Positions 1 through 6,078 of a stretch of DNA of 6,078 nt are shown one piece after another. Where the stretch lies: the NCBI GenBank assembly GCA_005888695.1, contig VBBH01000118.1, positions 1 to 6,078 on the forward strand. The letters are read 5' to 3'. Under the pieces are notes generated by a model, which saw nothing but the letters and a program-made list of their open reading frames with translations, searched no databases and had not been told where the DNA came from. The stretch comes from Candidatus Bathyarchaeota archaeon (GTDB taxonomy: Archaea > Thermoproteota > Bathyarchaeia > 40CM-2-53-6). The position numbers and the translations under genes are program-made. Numbering within the stretch: the stretch's first letter is position 1; the number at the start of each line of letters is the position of its first letter.

Positions 1-2764
1 TGGTGCTGCCACAGTTGAGGCACTTGTAGCACGAACCGTTCCTTACCATTATCATTCCACAATTATCGCAGGAGGGGGCATCGGATTGCGGATCAAAGGT
101 TATCAACTCTGGTTCGTGTTTGTCGTGAAAGTTCTCAGTCGCGGTGGACGTTTTGATGATTTTGTCGGTGGCCTTCTCGAGAAATGCTGTCTTTGGTGCC
201 ATGGCAGTGTTACCATTGGTACCGTTAGTTTCGGGCACGGTCCCGGTTAGGCCGATCGCGTCTTGGTCTTCTTTGCTCAGGAATCTGAGACCCAACCATC
301 GGAATATATAGTCCACGATGGATTTTGCGAACCTTATCTCGGGATTATTCGTCATTCCTGACGGTTCGAAGCGAGTGTGGATGAACTTGTTCACTAGCAC
401 CTTCAATGGCACTCCGTACTGTAGGGCCAGAGAAATAGAGGTGGAGAAGGCATCCATCAGTCCAGAAATCGTGCTGCCCTCTTTTGCCATAACAACGAAT
501 ATCTCTCCCGGAGTTCCATCCTCGTAAAGTCCAGCGATCAAGTAGCCTTCATTGCTTGCGACCGTGAACTTGTGAATAATCGCCTCTCGTTCGCCCGATA
601 ACCTTCGCCGGAGGGGCTTGTACACTATCTTCTCTACAGTCTGATCCTTCTGCTTGCTTTTGCTGATGCCTGTGGTCAAGGGCTGTGTGCGTTTCGAGCC
701 GTCGCGGTAGATCGCGATCGCTTTTAGTCCCATTCTCCACGCAGCAACATATGTTTCTACAATCTCCTCTGCTGTGACATTGTTGGGCATGTTAACGGTC
801 TTGGATATTGCTCCAGAGATGAACGGTTGCACTGCGGCCATCATTTTTACATGTCCCATGTAATGGATGCTCCTTGATCCATTCGATGGTTTGAAGGCAC
901 AGTCGAAAATGGGGAGATGTTCCGCTTTCAATCCCGGCGCACCCTCGAGCGTATTGTTCTGTTCTAAGTGTGTGATTATGTCTCGGACTGCTGCTTCGTC
1001 GTAGCCCAGTTGTCCGAGGGCCTCCTTGACGGTATTGTTTACTATCTTGATTACTCCTCCCCCAACGAGCCACTTATACTTGACCAGTGCGATGTCTGGC
1101 TCGATACCAGTGGTGTCGCAATCCATCATGAACGCGATTGTGCCCGTGGGAGCAATGACCGAGATCTGGGCGTTTTTGAAACCGTGTCTCTCTCCGAGGG
1201 ATAGTGCCTCGTCCCACGACTTTCTCGCGGATTCTAGAATAGACTTCTGCACTCCCGCCTGTCCGATCTTGTAGGCGTGTGCCCGATGCATCCCGATCAC
1301 GTTGAGGAAGTGTTTCTCGTTTAACTTGTGCCCTGTGAATGGTCCGAGTCTCTCCGAGATCTGGGCAGATATCGCGTATGCATGACCCGACATCAAAGCA
1401 GAGACGGCTGCAGCGAAGTTCCTTCCCTCTTCACTATCATAGGGCATTCCCTGCGCCATCAATAGGGCCCCCAAATTAGCGTATCCTAAGCCGAGAGGAC
1501 GGTAGTCATGACTGTTCTTCTGGATTGCTGGTGTCGGGTAGCTCGCATAGTCTACCATGATTTCCTGAGCACTAATCACAATCTCAACTGCATGTTTGAA
1601 CGACTCGACGTCAAATCCGCCTTCGGGCGTTCTGAATTTGATAAGATTGAGAGAGGCGAGATTACAAGCGCTGTCGTCTAGGAACATGTATTCTGAGCAT
1701 GGGTTTGAGGCGTTTATTCGGGCCGTGGCCGGACATGTATGCCACTCATTAATCGTAGTGTCAAACTGGATTCCCGGGTCTCCGCAGATGTAAGCCGCGT
1801 CCGCCATTTGCTTGAACAGCTCCTTAGCGTTGTAAGTGTCAGCAACCTTTCCGGTTGTTACGAACTTGGTCGTCCAATCTTTGTCTCCGACAACTGCATG
1901 CATGAACTCGTCAGTCACTCGAACACTGTGATTTGCGTTCTGGAAGAATATGCTACCGTACGCTTCTCCATCTACAGATCCATCGTATCCAGCGTCTAAG
2001 AGCGCCCAAGCTTTCTTCTCCTCGTTCGCCTTAGACCAGATGAAGTCGCGGACGTCCGGATGGTCAATATTGAGGATGACCATTTTTGCGGCTCTTCGTG
2101 TCCTGCCTCCAGACTTGATCACGCCTGCAAAAGCATCAAAGCCCTTCATGAAAGAGACTGGGCCGCTGGCCTTTCCACCCGTCGAAAGGTGTTCTCGAGA
2201 CGAGCGTAACGGGGAGAGATTTGTGCCAGTTCCGGATCCATATTTGAACAGCATCCCTTCTGTCATGGCAAGCTGCATAATGGATCTCATATCGTCTTTG
2301 ATGGAATTTATGAAACAGGCAGAACACTGAGGCTTAACCTCCACACCAACGTTAAACCAGACTGGACTGTTGAATGCAGCAATTTGATGAATCAGTATGT
2401 GGGTGAGTTCGGCCTCGAAAGCTGATGCTTCTTGTTCATCTGTAAAATATCCTCCTTGGCGACCCCATTCAGAGATCGTCTTGGCCACTCTATCAATCAG
2501 TTGACGTGCACTATGCTCCCTCTCTGGGTTTCCAAGCTTTCCGCGGAAATACTTGGATGCAACAATGTTTGTTGCGGTCTGAGTCCAGAACGACGGGACC
2601 TCAACTCCCTTCTGTTCGAAGATGATGTTCCCTTGGTGATCAATTATTGAGGCATCTCGATCTTCCCATTTGATCAGATCGTAGGGGTGGGTTCCGGGGC
2701 GAGTATAGTGCCGTCTGTAATGAAACTCTGCCGATTCTTTCTTGCCTATTAGTTCTGTTTCCAA
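1..2764 (-). CDS. nrdJ: Adenosylcobalamin-dependent (class II) ribonucleotide reductase, 3' end cut by window edge
   Basis: This enzyme reduces ribonucleotides to deoxyribonucleotides in the cytoplasm, using a radical generated from coenzyme B12. I read the minus strand codon by codon and found 921 uninterrupted codons. Residues along the chain match the NrdJ family. The N-terminal part (about 25-37) has PGTHPYDLIKWED and no ATP-cone is apparent. C150 lies in SACF and is the likely first redox cysteine. NPCSE at 354-358 carries the thiyl-radical Cys356 between Asn354 and Glu358. Cys367 in CNLASLNL is the partner redox cysteine. APTGTI at 538-543 is the phosphate-binding motif. After an Asn/Gly/Thr-rich linker there is a C-terminal zinc ribbon, with Cys at 899, 902, 912, 915 and 918. 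From memory of the family, only a few residues are missing beyond base 1. The start is a TTG at 2764, because TAA in the same frame lies at 2768-2770. No good ribosome-binding site is seen. No intein is present in this gene. Confidence 0.96.
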   Translation of the reverse strand, partial: METELIGKKESAEFHYRRHYTRPGTHPYDLIKWEDRDASIIDHQGNIIFEQKGVEVPSFWTQTATNIVASKYFRGKLGNPEREHSARQLIDRVAKTISEWGRQGGYFTDEQEASAFEAELTHILIHQIAAFNSPVWFNVGVEVKPQCSACFINSIKDDMRSIMQLAMTEGMLFKYGSGTGTNLSPLRSSREHLSTGGKASGPVSFMKGFDAFAGVIKSGGRTRRAAKMVILNIDHPDVRDFIWSKANEEKKAWALLDAGYDGSVDGEAYGSIFFQNANHSVRVTDEFMHAVVGDKDWTTKFVTTGKVADTYNAKELFKQMADAAYICGDPGIQFDTTINEWHTCPATARINASNPCSEYMFLDDSACNLASLNLIKFRTPEGGFDVESFKHAVEIVISAQEIMVDYASYPTPAIQKNSHDYRPLGLGYANLGALLMAQGMPYDSEEGRNFAAAVSALMSGHAYAISAQISERLGPFTGHKLNEKHFLNVIGMHRAHAYKIGQAGVQKSILESARKSWDEALSLGERHGFKNAQISVIAPTGTIAFMMDCDTTGIEPDIALVKYKWLVGGGVIKIVNNTVKEALGQLGYDEAAVRDIITHLEQNNTLEGAPGLKAEHLPIFDCAFKPSNGSRSIHYMGHVKMMAAVQPFISGAISKTVNMPNNVTAEEIVETYVAAWRMGLKAIAIYRDGSKRTQPLTTGISKSKQKDQTVEKIVYKPLRRRLSGEREAIIHKFTVASNEGYLIAGLYEDGTPGEIFVVMAKEGSTISGLMDAFSTSISLALQYGVPLKVLVNKFIHTRFEPSGMTNNPEIRFAKSIVDYIFRWLGLRFLSKEDQDAIGLTGTVPETNGTNGNTAMAPKTAFLEKATDKIIKTSTATENFHDKHEPELITFDPQSDAPSCDNCGMIMVRNGSCYKCLNCGST

Positions 2765-3075
2765 TTCTTATTCATATTTCCTAGACCTTGCCGCACTCAT
2801 TCTGCGGGTTGGTGAAAGTGGGACGTACCCGTGAGTAAGCTATTAAGAGATTTGTATAAACCTGTCTAAAAGGGTAGAGTAGATTCAAGCATAGCTATGA
2901 TTGCCACTAATCCATCATCGAGAATAGCACTGAAGAATGAAAGGCAATTTCGCGATCGGCGACAGGCGATTTTGACTCCTTCCAATCATTCTCAGCAAGT
3001 ATGTTTGTTACTTCGCAGATTTTTACCGAGTAACACTAGAGTTAGGTAACAAGTTGGACGTAAACCCAGTTTAGT
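2765..3075. other. Divergent intergenic region, no convincing gene
   Basis: These 311 bases separate the divergently transcribed nrdJ and winged-helix genes and probably hold both promoters. I see the TATA-like box at 2851-2862. There is no tRNA T-loop signature, no direct-repeat array and nothing that resembles a cobalamin riboswitch. A 50-codon ATG frame at 2897-3049 on the plus strand has no recognisable content or ribosome-binding site. A ten-codon ATG frame on the minus strand (2798 to the TAA at 2768-2770) is in phase with nrdJ. Confidence 0.6.
2851..2862 (-). promoter_or_regulatory. TATA-like box, possible nrdJ promoter
   Basis: On the minus strand this reads GGTTTATACAAA, close to an archaeal TATA box. 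Initiation about 25 bases downstream would fall near 2831, giving nrdJ a leader of about 65-70 bases before its TTG. The plus-strand reading, TTTGTATAAA, is also TATA-like, so the same site could serve rightward transcription toward the winged-helix gene with a leader of about 190 bases. No clear B-recognition element is visible. The call rests on base composition and position only. Confidence 0.35.
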
Positions 3076-3333
3076 GTGTCGGCTATGCTTGGCGGCGCGA
3101 GACCAATGCTTCTATGGTACGTCTGGATACGGCTCGTGGACGGGACTTGGCACAAGATAGACGAGATAGCCAGCCAACTGCGCATACCCAAAAGTGCAGT
3201 TTGCTGGGCAGCAAAATTCCTGAGCGACCACGGACTCGCGGAATATGATGAGGAAGAAGAGGTCCGCCGATTACACGATTCTCGTTCTAGATTCGAAGAC
3301 ATCGTGAGAAGTACAATTTCATCACCACGCTAG
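3076..3333 (+). CDS. Small winged helix-turn-helix DNA-binding protein
   Basis: This 85-residue protein is almost entirely one winged-helix domain. A first helix and strand end at about residue 25 (DGTWHK). Helix 2 is about 27-35 (KIDEIASQL), a turn follows at RIP, and the recognition helix runs about 39-52. A short acidic wing (LAEYDEEEEV) comes next, then a charged C-terminal tail. Stand-alone proteins of this size and plan are common in archaea and usually act as transcription regulators, but the DNA target cannot be read from the sequence. The GTG at 3076 gives the longest frame (in-frame stop at 3061-3063). ATG codons at 3085 and 3106 are equally plausible starts, since none has a clear ribosome-binding site and the domain proper begins near residue 11. 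It is divergent from nrdJ and 220 bases upstream of hemC on the same strand, so either gene could be its target. That is inference. Confidence 0.72.
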   Translation: MSAMLGGARPMLLWYVWIRLVDGTWHKIDEIASQLRIPKSAVCWAAKFLSDHGLAEYDEEEEVRRLHDSRSRFEDIVRSTISSPR

Positions 3334-3553
3334 ACCCAGACCACTAGTTACAGATGACTGTCTGAATTCATCTCCTAATCCGGCCTCAAACTCCTCCCTC
3401 CGACCAAGCCTTAATATTGAATTCACAACCGGTCCGACCTTTGAAACAAGCGTCTTGTACGAATTCAGGCATCGCAGATCGATAGCACCTTCGATTCGTC
3501 TCTTTGTTGACGAGAATCGACCAGGCGTGATTGACAAGAGCTGAGTTGTAGCA
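3334..3553. other. Spacer between winged-helix gene and hemC
   Basis: These 220 bases lie between two co-directional genes. A weak AT-rich TATA-like stretch, CCTTAATATTGAA, sits near 3410-3422 and could drive hemC with a leader of roughly 110 bases. GAATTC occurs three times within about 100 bases, probably by chance. The plus frame shared with hemC is open from 3308 to a TGA at 3542-3544 but has no ATG and no recognisable content. A minus-strand frame across the region (3322-3585) also runs into hemC. I do not call either a gene. Confidence 0.45.
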
Positions 3554-4495
3554 TTGTTTCTAAAGCTTGGAGTACGAGGGGACAAATTGTCCCTAGCAAG
3601 GGCGGAACTCGTGATTCGGATGATTGGGCAGGCTCAACCCGACGCGCAAGTCGAAAAGAAAATACTCGAGCCCGGAGATGATGATGTAAAACTTTCAATT
3701 GCCAACTCACGAGGACGAAAACGCACTTTTGACACTGAACTGAGCAGTGCTGTTTTGGAGGGCAAGATCGACTTTGCCATTTACAACATGAAAGATCTTC
3801 CACTCTTGAAAGGCGACAGCATGCTCATAATAGCTGCAACACCCGAGCGAAGCTCTCCCTACGAAGCGCTTGTCGGTCCGCACGGCCAAGATCTGCAGAG
3901 CCTTAAGCCAGGTAGTATCGTTGGAACAAGTACATTGTTGAGGATTGCTCAGCTAAGGAGGTCCAGGCCAGATCTACGATCACAAGCTGTCGGGGGGCGG
4001 GTTGAAGATCGGATCTCAATGATAGACCGGGGGGAGTTGGACGCTCTCATCATCGCCGAGTCTGGTCTCGCACGACTAGGAATGTCTGGGAGAATAACCC
4101 AACGTTTGCCAATTGACGAGTTTATGCCGACCCCCTGTCAGGGTATTACAGCCATAGTCACTCGGCGAGATAATCCTAGAGCTTTGCACGTCTTGAAACT
4201 TGTCAACAATCAAATTACCCGCTCCGAAGCAGAGGCTGAGAGACAGGTAGAGACTTTGATGAGTGCCGATTGCAACGTGCCCCTGGGAGCGTATGCGTCC
4301 GCGAAGGGCGACAAACTACGGCTTACTGCGGCCGTCCTCTCACCGGACGGAAAGGAGATGCTCCGAGCCTCTACTCTCGGCCCGACTAATGACCCCGCAG
4401 GATTGGCCAGGATTGTCGCTGCTTCCCTTGTATCTCAGGGAGTAAGGGTACTGGAGGAGAGCTGGCGAAAAATGTACCCGTTGGTTGATGACTAG
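3554..4495 (+). CDS. hemC: Hydroxymethylbilane synthase (porphobilinogen deaminase), divergent
   Basis: This enzyme joins four porphobilinogens into the linear hydroxymethylbilane, the precursor of uroporphyrinogen III and hence of siroheme, B12 and heme. The 313 residues match the usual family length. Conserved landmarks, with E. coli numbers in brackets from memory: Arg8 in GVRGDKLSLA (R11); Lys56 (K55); Lys80-Asp81 in NMKDLP (K83-D84, catalytic Asp); GTS at 124-126 and Arg130 (R132); Arg153 (R155); and Cys240 in ADCNVPLGAYA (C242), the dipyrromethane attachment cysteine. Departures: Leu129 replaces R131, Gly147 replaces R149 with an Arg gained at 149 two positions on, Asp10 replaces S13, and Thr61 replaces K59. 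The start is TTG, placed by the family N-terminus just before GxRG and by an in-frame TGA at 3542-3544. No strong ribosome-binding site is seen. No other heme or cobalamin gene is visible nearby. Confidence 0.9.
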   Translation: MFLKLGVRGDKLSLARAELVIRMIGQAQPDAQVEKKILEPGDDDVKLSIANSRGRKRTFDTELSSAVLEGKIDFAIYNMKDLPLLKGDSMLIIAATPERSSPYEALVGPHGQDLQSLKPGSIVGTSTLLRIAQLRRSRPDLRSQAVGGRVEDRISMIDRGELDALIIAESGLARLGMSGRITQRLPIDEFMPTPCQGITAIVTRRDNPRALHVLKLVNNQITRSEAEAERQVETLMSADCNVPLGAYASAKGDKLRLTAAVLSPDGKEMLRASTLGPTNDPAGLARIVAASLVSQGVRVLEESWRKMYPLVDD

Positions 4496-4534
4496 CCCGC
4501 CATGAGCTCCAGACGGCTCCTTGGGACTAACTTG

Positions 4535-4560
4535 CCTAGAACTCGGTCTCATTATCTAGG
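4535..4560. terminator. Weak hairpin between convergent genes
   Basis: CCTAGA at 4535-4540 pairs with TCTAGG at 4555-4560 around a 14-base loop, in the 95-base gap between the converging ends of hemC and the intein-bearing gene. The position suits a bidirectional terminator, but the stem is only six pairs and no clear T-run follows on either strand. The pairing may be chance. Confidence 0.2.
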
Positions 4561-4590
4561 GGCTAGATTCTGTTTCAGTGCCTGAGAAAG

Positions 4591-5958
4591 TCATTGTGCA
4601 TTGTAGACTAGGATGACTTTCTTGCCTTCGAACTTGTAGATTGGGTCGACCCACGCTTTGTGTCTTCCGTATCTTTTCAAAGTGGATGCAGTGTGGGTCT
4701 TGTCTCCGTCTAATCGATAACCGGTCCATGTCGCGTCCTGACTGGAATATTCTGGGGGCAGATCTGCGCAATTGTGGACGATGAAGGATAGAAGGTAGGT
4801 GTTCGAGGGCGTCTCCATGTTACACACTTTGCCAGTGAATTTTTCGTGTTGTATTTTGTTTATCCTGACCCAGAAGCCGCTATCAGTCTTTACTACGTGA
4901 CTTGGCTTGTTTGAGTATTTGCTCGCGTCTATGTGGAAGCGTATCTCGTATTTTGGCTTCGCGTTGATTTTCCGCCCTTCGATTATCCCTCTAGCTTCGC
5001 TCTCATCTTTGTAGATTGCAGGTAGGATTCCGATTCGGGAGCCGATGAGTAGTGCCTGGTATGCGGCTGTCTTGGATGATGTGCTGAGTCTCCATGTGTT
5101 CCCTCGTTTGAAACCGTCTCCTTTCAGCCATCCTTCGAGGAAGGGTTGAGGATCTCGTTGTTCAAGAATCCATGACGGGATTCTTTTGTTGATCGCTCTA
5201 GCGCCAAACTCTTTCCTCATGAAATCTGCCATACCTGGTTTGGAAAAACGTACGAGAAGTCCGGTTCTGTGATGGTTTATCGTGCCCTTGACATTCCAGT
5301 GTTTTTCTGCCATACGAAGTATGTGCTCGCCAAGTTGGCGTTCTGTATATCCGAGTGCAAAGTAGACCTGATTGCCGGTGGGATATCCTTCGGCCATGTA
5401 TAGGCCTAGGAGATAGAGGAGTTCAGGATCGCCTTCCCGGTTCCCTTGGAAGAGTGGGAAGAAGACCCAATCCTTCTCTGTCAGCTCTCCTGCGGGCTTC
5501 CAAGTCTTTTTCTGCGATGGTCTGGTTTGAAGATCGTACCACCTTGATTTCTGCGGGCTCGATTCGCAGGATAAGACGGGATGCTCTGGAGTCAACCTCG
5601 TCTCTGGAAGAAGGAATGGCTTCACGACAACAAGGTCGCCAGAAAAGTCTCTTTCGAAATACCGAGACGGAATTTCGTAATTTCCGTTAGCCGATACTAC
5701 CGAGTCTAGCTGCTCGCCAATTGATTCTATTCCGGGGTTAGTGAACACTGAGTCTCCCTTGGGTACGCACCAGAAGGTATAACCCTTGTCCTTGTACTTC
5801 TCGTACATTTCTCGGAAACTTCCGTAGTCGTCTGTCGATATCCAACGGTAGTGATGGTACTTGTAGCGTACGCGGATCTTATACTTGCTAGTCTGCGCCT
5901 TCTTTGAGCGCTTTTTTCTTCTCTTTCTTGATTCCAATTGAGTCTGTTGACTCAACAT
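4591..5958 (-). CDS. Small unknown protein interrupted in frame by an intein
   Basis: The 455-residue reading frame is a host protein split by an intein. The N-terminal host part is residues 1-63 and the C-terminal host part is 397-455. Splicing would leave 122 residues, with the junction GYTFW followed by CADLPPEY. I do not recognise the host protein. It begins with a strongly basic run (RKRRKKRSKK at 11-20), then a Tyr/Lys-rich stretch. It ends with a probably beta-rich segment, FEGKKVILVYNAQ. There is no signal peptide or membrane segment. The ATG at 5958 is the first in-frame start: an in-frame TGA lies two codons upstream, and GGTGA at 5962-5966 is a plausible ribosome-binding site. The gene overlaps the end of the upstream gene by 71 bases in another frame, so translational coupling is likely. 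The basic N-terminus and an overlapping unknown partner suggest a nucleic-acid-associated or mobile-element protein, but that is inference only. Confidence 0.85.
   Translation of the reverse strand: MLSQQTQLESRKRRKKRSKKAQTSKYKIRVRYKYHHYRWISTDDYGSFREMYEKYKDKGYTFWCVPKGDSVFTNPGIESIGEQLDSVVSANGNYEIPSRYFERDFSGDLVVVKPFLLPETRLTPEHPVLSCESSPQKSRWYDLQTRPSQKKTWKPAGELTEKDWVFFPLFQGNREGDPELLYLLGLYMAEGYPTGNQVYFALGYTERQLGEHILRMAEKHWNVKGTINHHRTGLLVRFSKPGMADFMRKEFGARAINKRIPSWILEQRDPQPFLEGWLKGDGFKRGNTWRLSTSSKTAAYQALLIGSRIGILPAIYKDESEARGIIEGRKINAKPKYEIRFHIDASKYSNKPSHVVKTDSGFWVRINKIQHEKFTGKVCNMETPSNTYLLSFIVHNCADLPPEYSSQDATWTGYRLDGDKTHTASTLKRYGRHKAWVDPIYKFEGKKVILVYNAQ
4771..5769 (-). mobile_element. LAGLIDADG homing-endonuclease intein (333 residues)
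   Basis: An intein removes itself from the translated host protein and joins the flanking parts. This one can homing-copy itself if its endonuclease is active. In host-frame numbering, block A starts at Cys64 (CVPKGDSVFTNPG). Block B is LTPEHPVL with the Thr123-x-x-His126 signature. The first LAGLIDADG helix (block C) is LLYLLGLYMAEG at about 180-191. Block D is INKRIPSWIL at 256-265. The second LAGLIDADG helix (block E) is FLEGWLKGDGF at 273-283. Blocks F and G run from GKVCNMETPSNTYLL to IVHN, ending His395-Asn396 with Cys397 as the +1 residue. All splicing residues are present: Cys1, Thr and His of block B, the penultimate His, the terminal Asn and Cys+1. Both LAGLIDADG acidic residues (Glu190, Asp281) are intact, so both splicing and cleavage may work. 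The length is normal for an endonuclease-bearing intein. Confidence 0.93.
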
Positions 5959-6078
5959 TGTTCACCAGTTGTTTCTCCCATTCATGGGCGAGCCGGATGA
6001 AGACATCCTTGCCTGGACACTTCAATCGCTTGCTGTGGTATTGGACGAAACGGAGGAAGCTCTCAATGTCGGCGTCTT
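5888..6078 (-). CDS. Unknown protein, C-terminal 62 residues only (5' end outside window)
   Basis: This frame enters from the right edge and ends at TAG (5888-5890). The visible part starts DADIESFLRFVQYHSKRL and contains CPGKDVFIRLAHEWEKQLV, which looks like two amphipathic helices. It ends in a lysine-rich tail (KKEKKKALKEG). I do not recognise the family. The last 71 bases also encode the start of the intein-bearing gene in another frame, so the two genes are probably one transcription unit. The protein-like composition before the overlap (aromatic and aliphatic residues spaced as in helices) argues that it is real. The lysine-rich tail is less certain, because that DNA is shared. Confidence 0.55.
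   Translation of the reverse strand, partial: DADIESFLRFVQYHSKRLKCPGKDVFIRLAHEWEKQLVNNVESTDSIGIKKEKKKALKEGAD
5962..5966 (-). promoter_or_regulatory. Ribosome-binding site of intein-bearing gene
   Basis: GGTGA on the minus strand lies three bases before the ATG at 5958. It is complementary to the 3' end of 16S rRNA (ATCACC). It lies inside the coding sequence of the upstream gene, which fits translational coupling. The spacing is short, so the call is moderate. Confidence 0.4.

Noticed and set aside
549..2327. Minus-strand frames at 549-740, 792-1073 and 2136-2327
   Set aside because: They are out-of-phase readings of nrdJ on its own strand.
318..2650. Plus-strand frames at 318-527, 968-1204, 1026-1274, 1596-1793, 1739-1999, 1950-2330 and 2432-2650
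   Set aside because: All lie opposite the uninterrupted and strongly conserved nrdJ frame and encode nothing recognisable.
2897..3049. 50-codon ATG frame in the divergent intergenic region
   Set aside because: No ribosome-binding site, no recognisable motif, arginine/serine-rich chance-like composition.
2765..3075. Cobalamin riboswitch or NrdR box upstream of nrdJ
   Set aside because: Looked for because NrdJ uses B12. No conserved B12-box-like or paired NrdR-like motif could be seen.
3042..3302. Minus-strand frame antisense to the winged-helix gene
   Set aside because: The opposite strand has a clear helix-turn-helix pattern. This frame is low-complexity serine-rich.
3465..4771. Minus-strand frames at 3465-3803, 3707-3889, 4340-4552 and 4556-4771, and plus frame 4263-4445
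   Set aside because: Shadows of hemC or of the C-terminal part of the intein-bearing gene.
5355..5690. 111-codon plus-strand frame inside the intein gene
   Set aside because: Antisense to well-defined intein blocks A to C. No protein-like features.
1..6078. tRNA genes, CRISPR arrays, insertion-sequence ends and attachment sites
   Set aside because: No T-loop signature, regular direct repeats, terminal inverted repeats or transposase frame was found.

Overview
The window (about 50% GC by eye) most likely comes from an archaeon, possibly of the Thaumarchaeota/TACK lineage. That placement is an inference. It rests on a TATA-like AT box rather than bacterial -35/-10 elements, a small stand-alone winged-helix protein of archaeal style, a divergent HemC, a GGTGA ribosome-binding site and an intein-bearing small gene. 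No rRNA or other marker gene is present to confirm it.

Layout from left to right. (1) Positions 1-2764, minus strand: a nearly complete adenosylcobalamin-dependent (class II) ribonucleotide reductase, NrdJ. It is read without interruption for 921 codons and is cut by the left edge just before its C-terminus. (2) Positions 2765-3075: a 311-base divergent intergenic region with a TATA-like box but no convincing gene. (3) Positions 3076-3333, plus strand: an 85-residue winged-helix DNA-binding protein. (4) Positions 3334-3553: a 220-base spacer. (5) Positions 3554-4495, plus strand: a divergent hydroxymethylbilane synthase (HemC) that keeps the cofactor cysteine and the catalytic Lys-Asp pair but has lost two active-site arginines. 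(6) Positions 4496-4590: a short convergent spacer with a weak hairpin. (7) Positions 4591-5958, minus strand: a small unknown protein (122 residues after splicing) interrupted by a 333-residue LAGLIDADG intein. (8) Positions 5888-6078, minus strand: the 3' end of another unknown gene, overlapping the start of gene 7 by 71 bases and reading in another frame.

NrdJ makes deoxyribonucleotides and needs coenzyme B12. HemC makes the linear tetrapyrrole from which B12, siroheme and heme are built. The two genes are therefore metabolically linked, although transcribed apart, and the winged-helix gene lies between them. The right-hand quarter is different in character: two overlapping genes of unknown function, one carrying an intein that could still home. 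It may be part of a virus, integrated element or other accessory region. The most unusual object in the window is that intein, because it sits in a very small unrecognised protein rather than in one of the usual large replication, repair or metabolic hosts.
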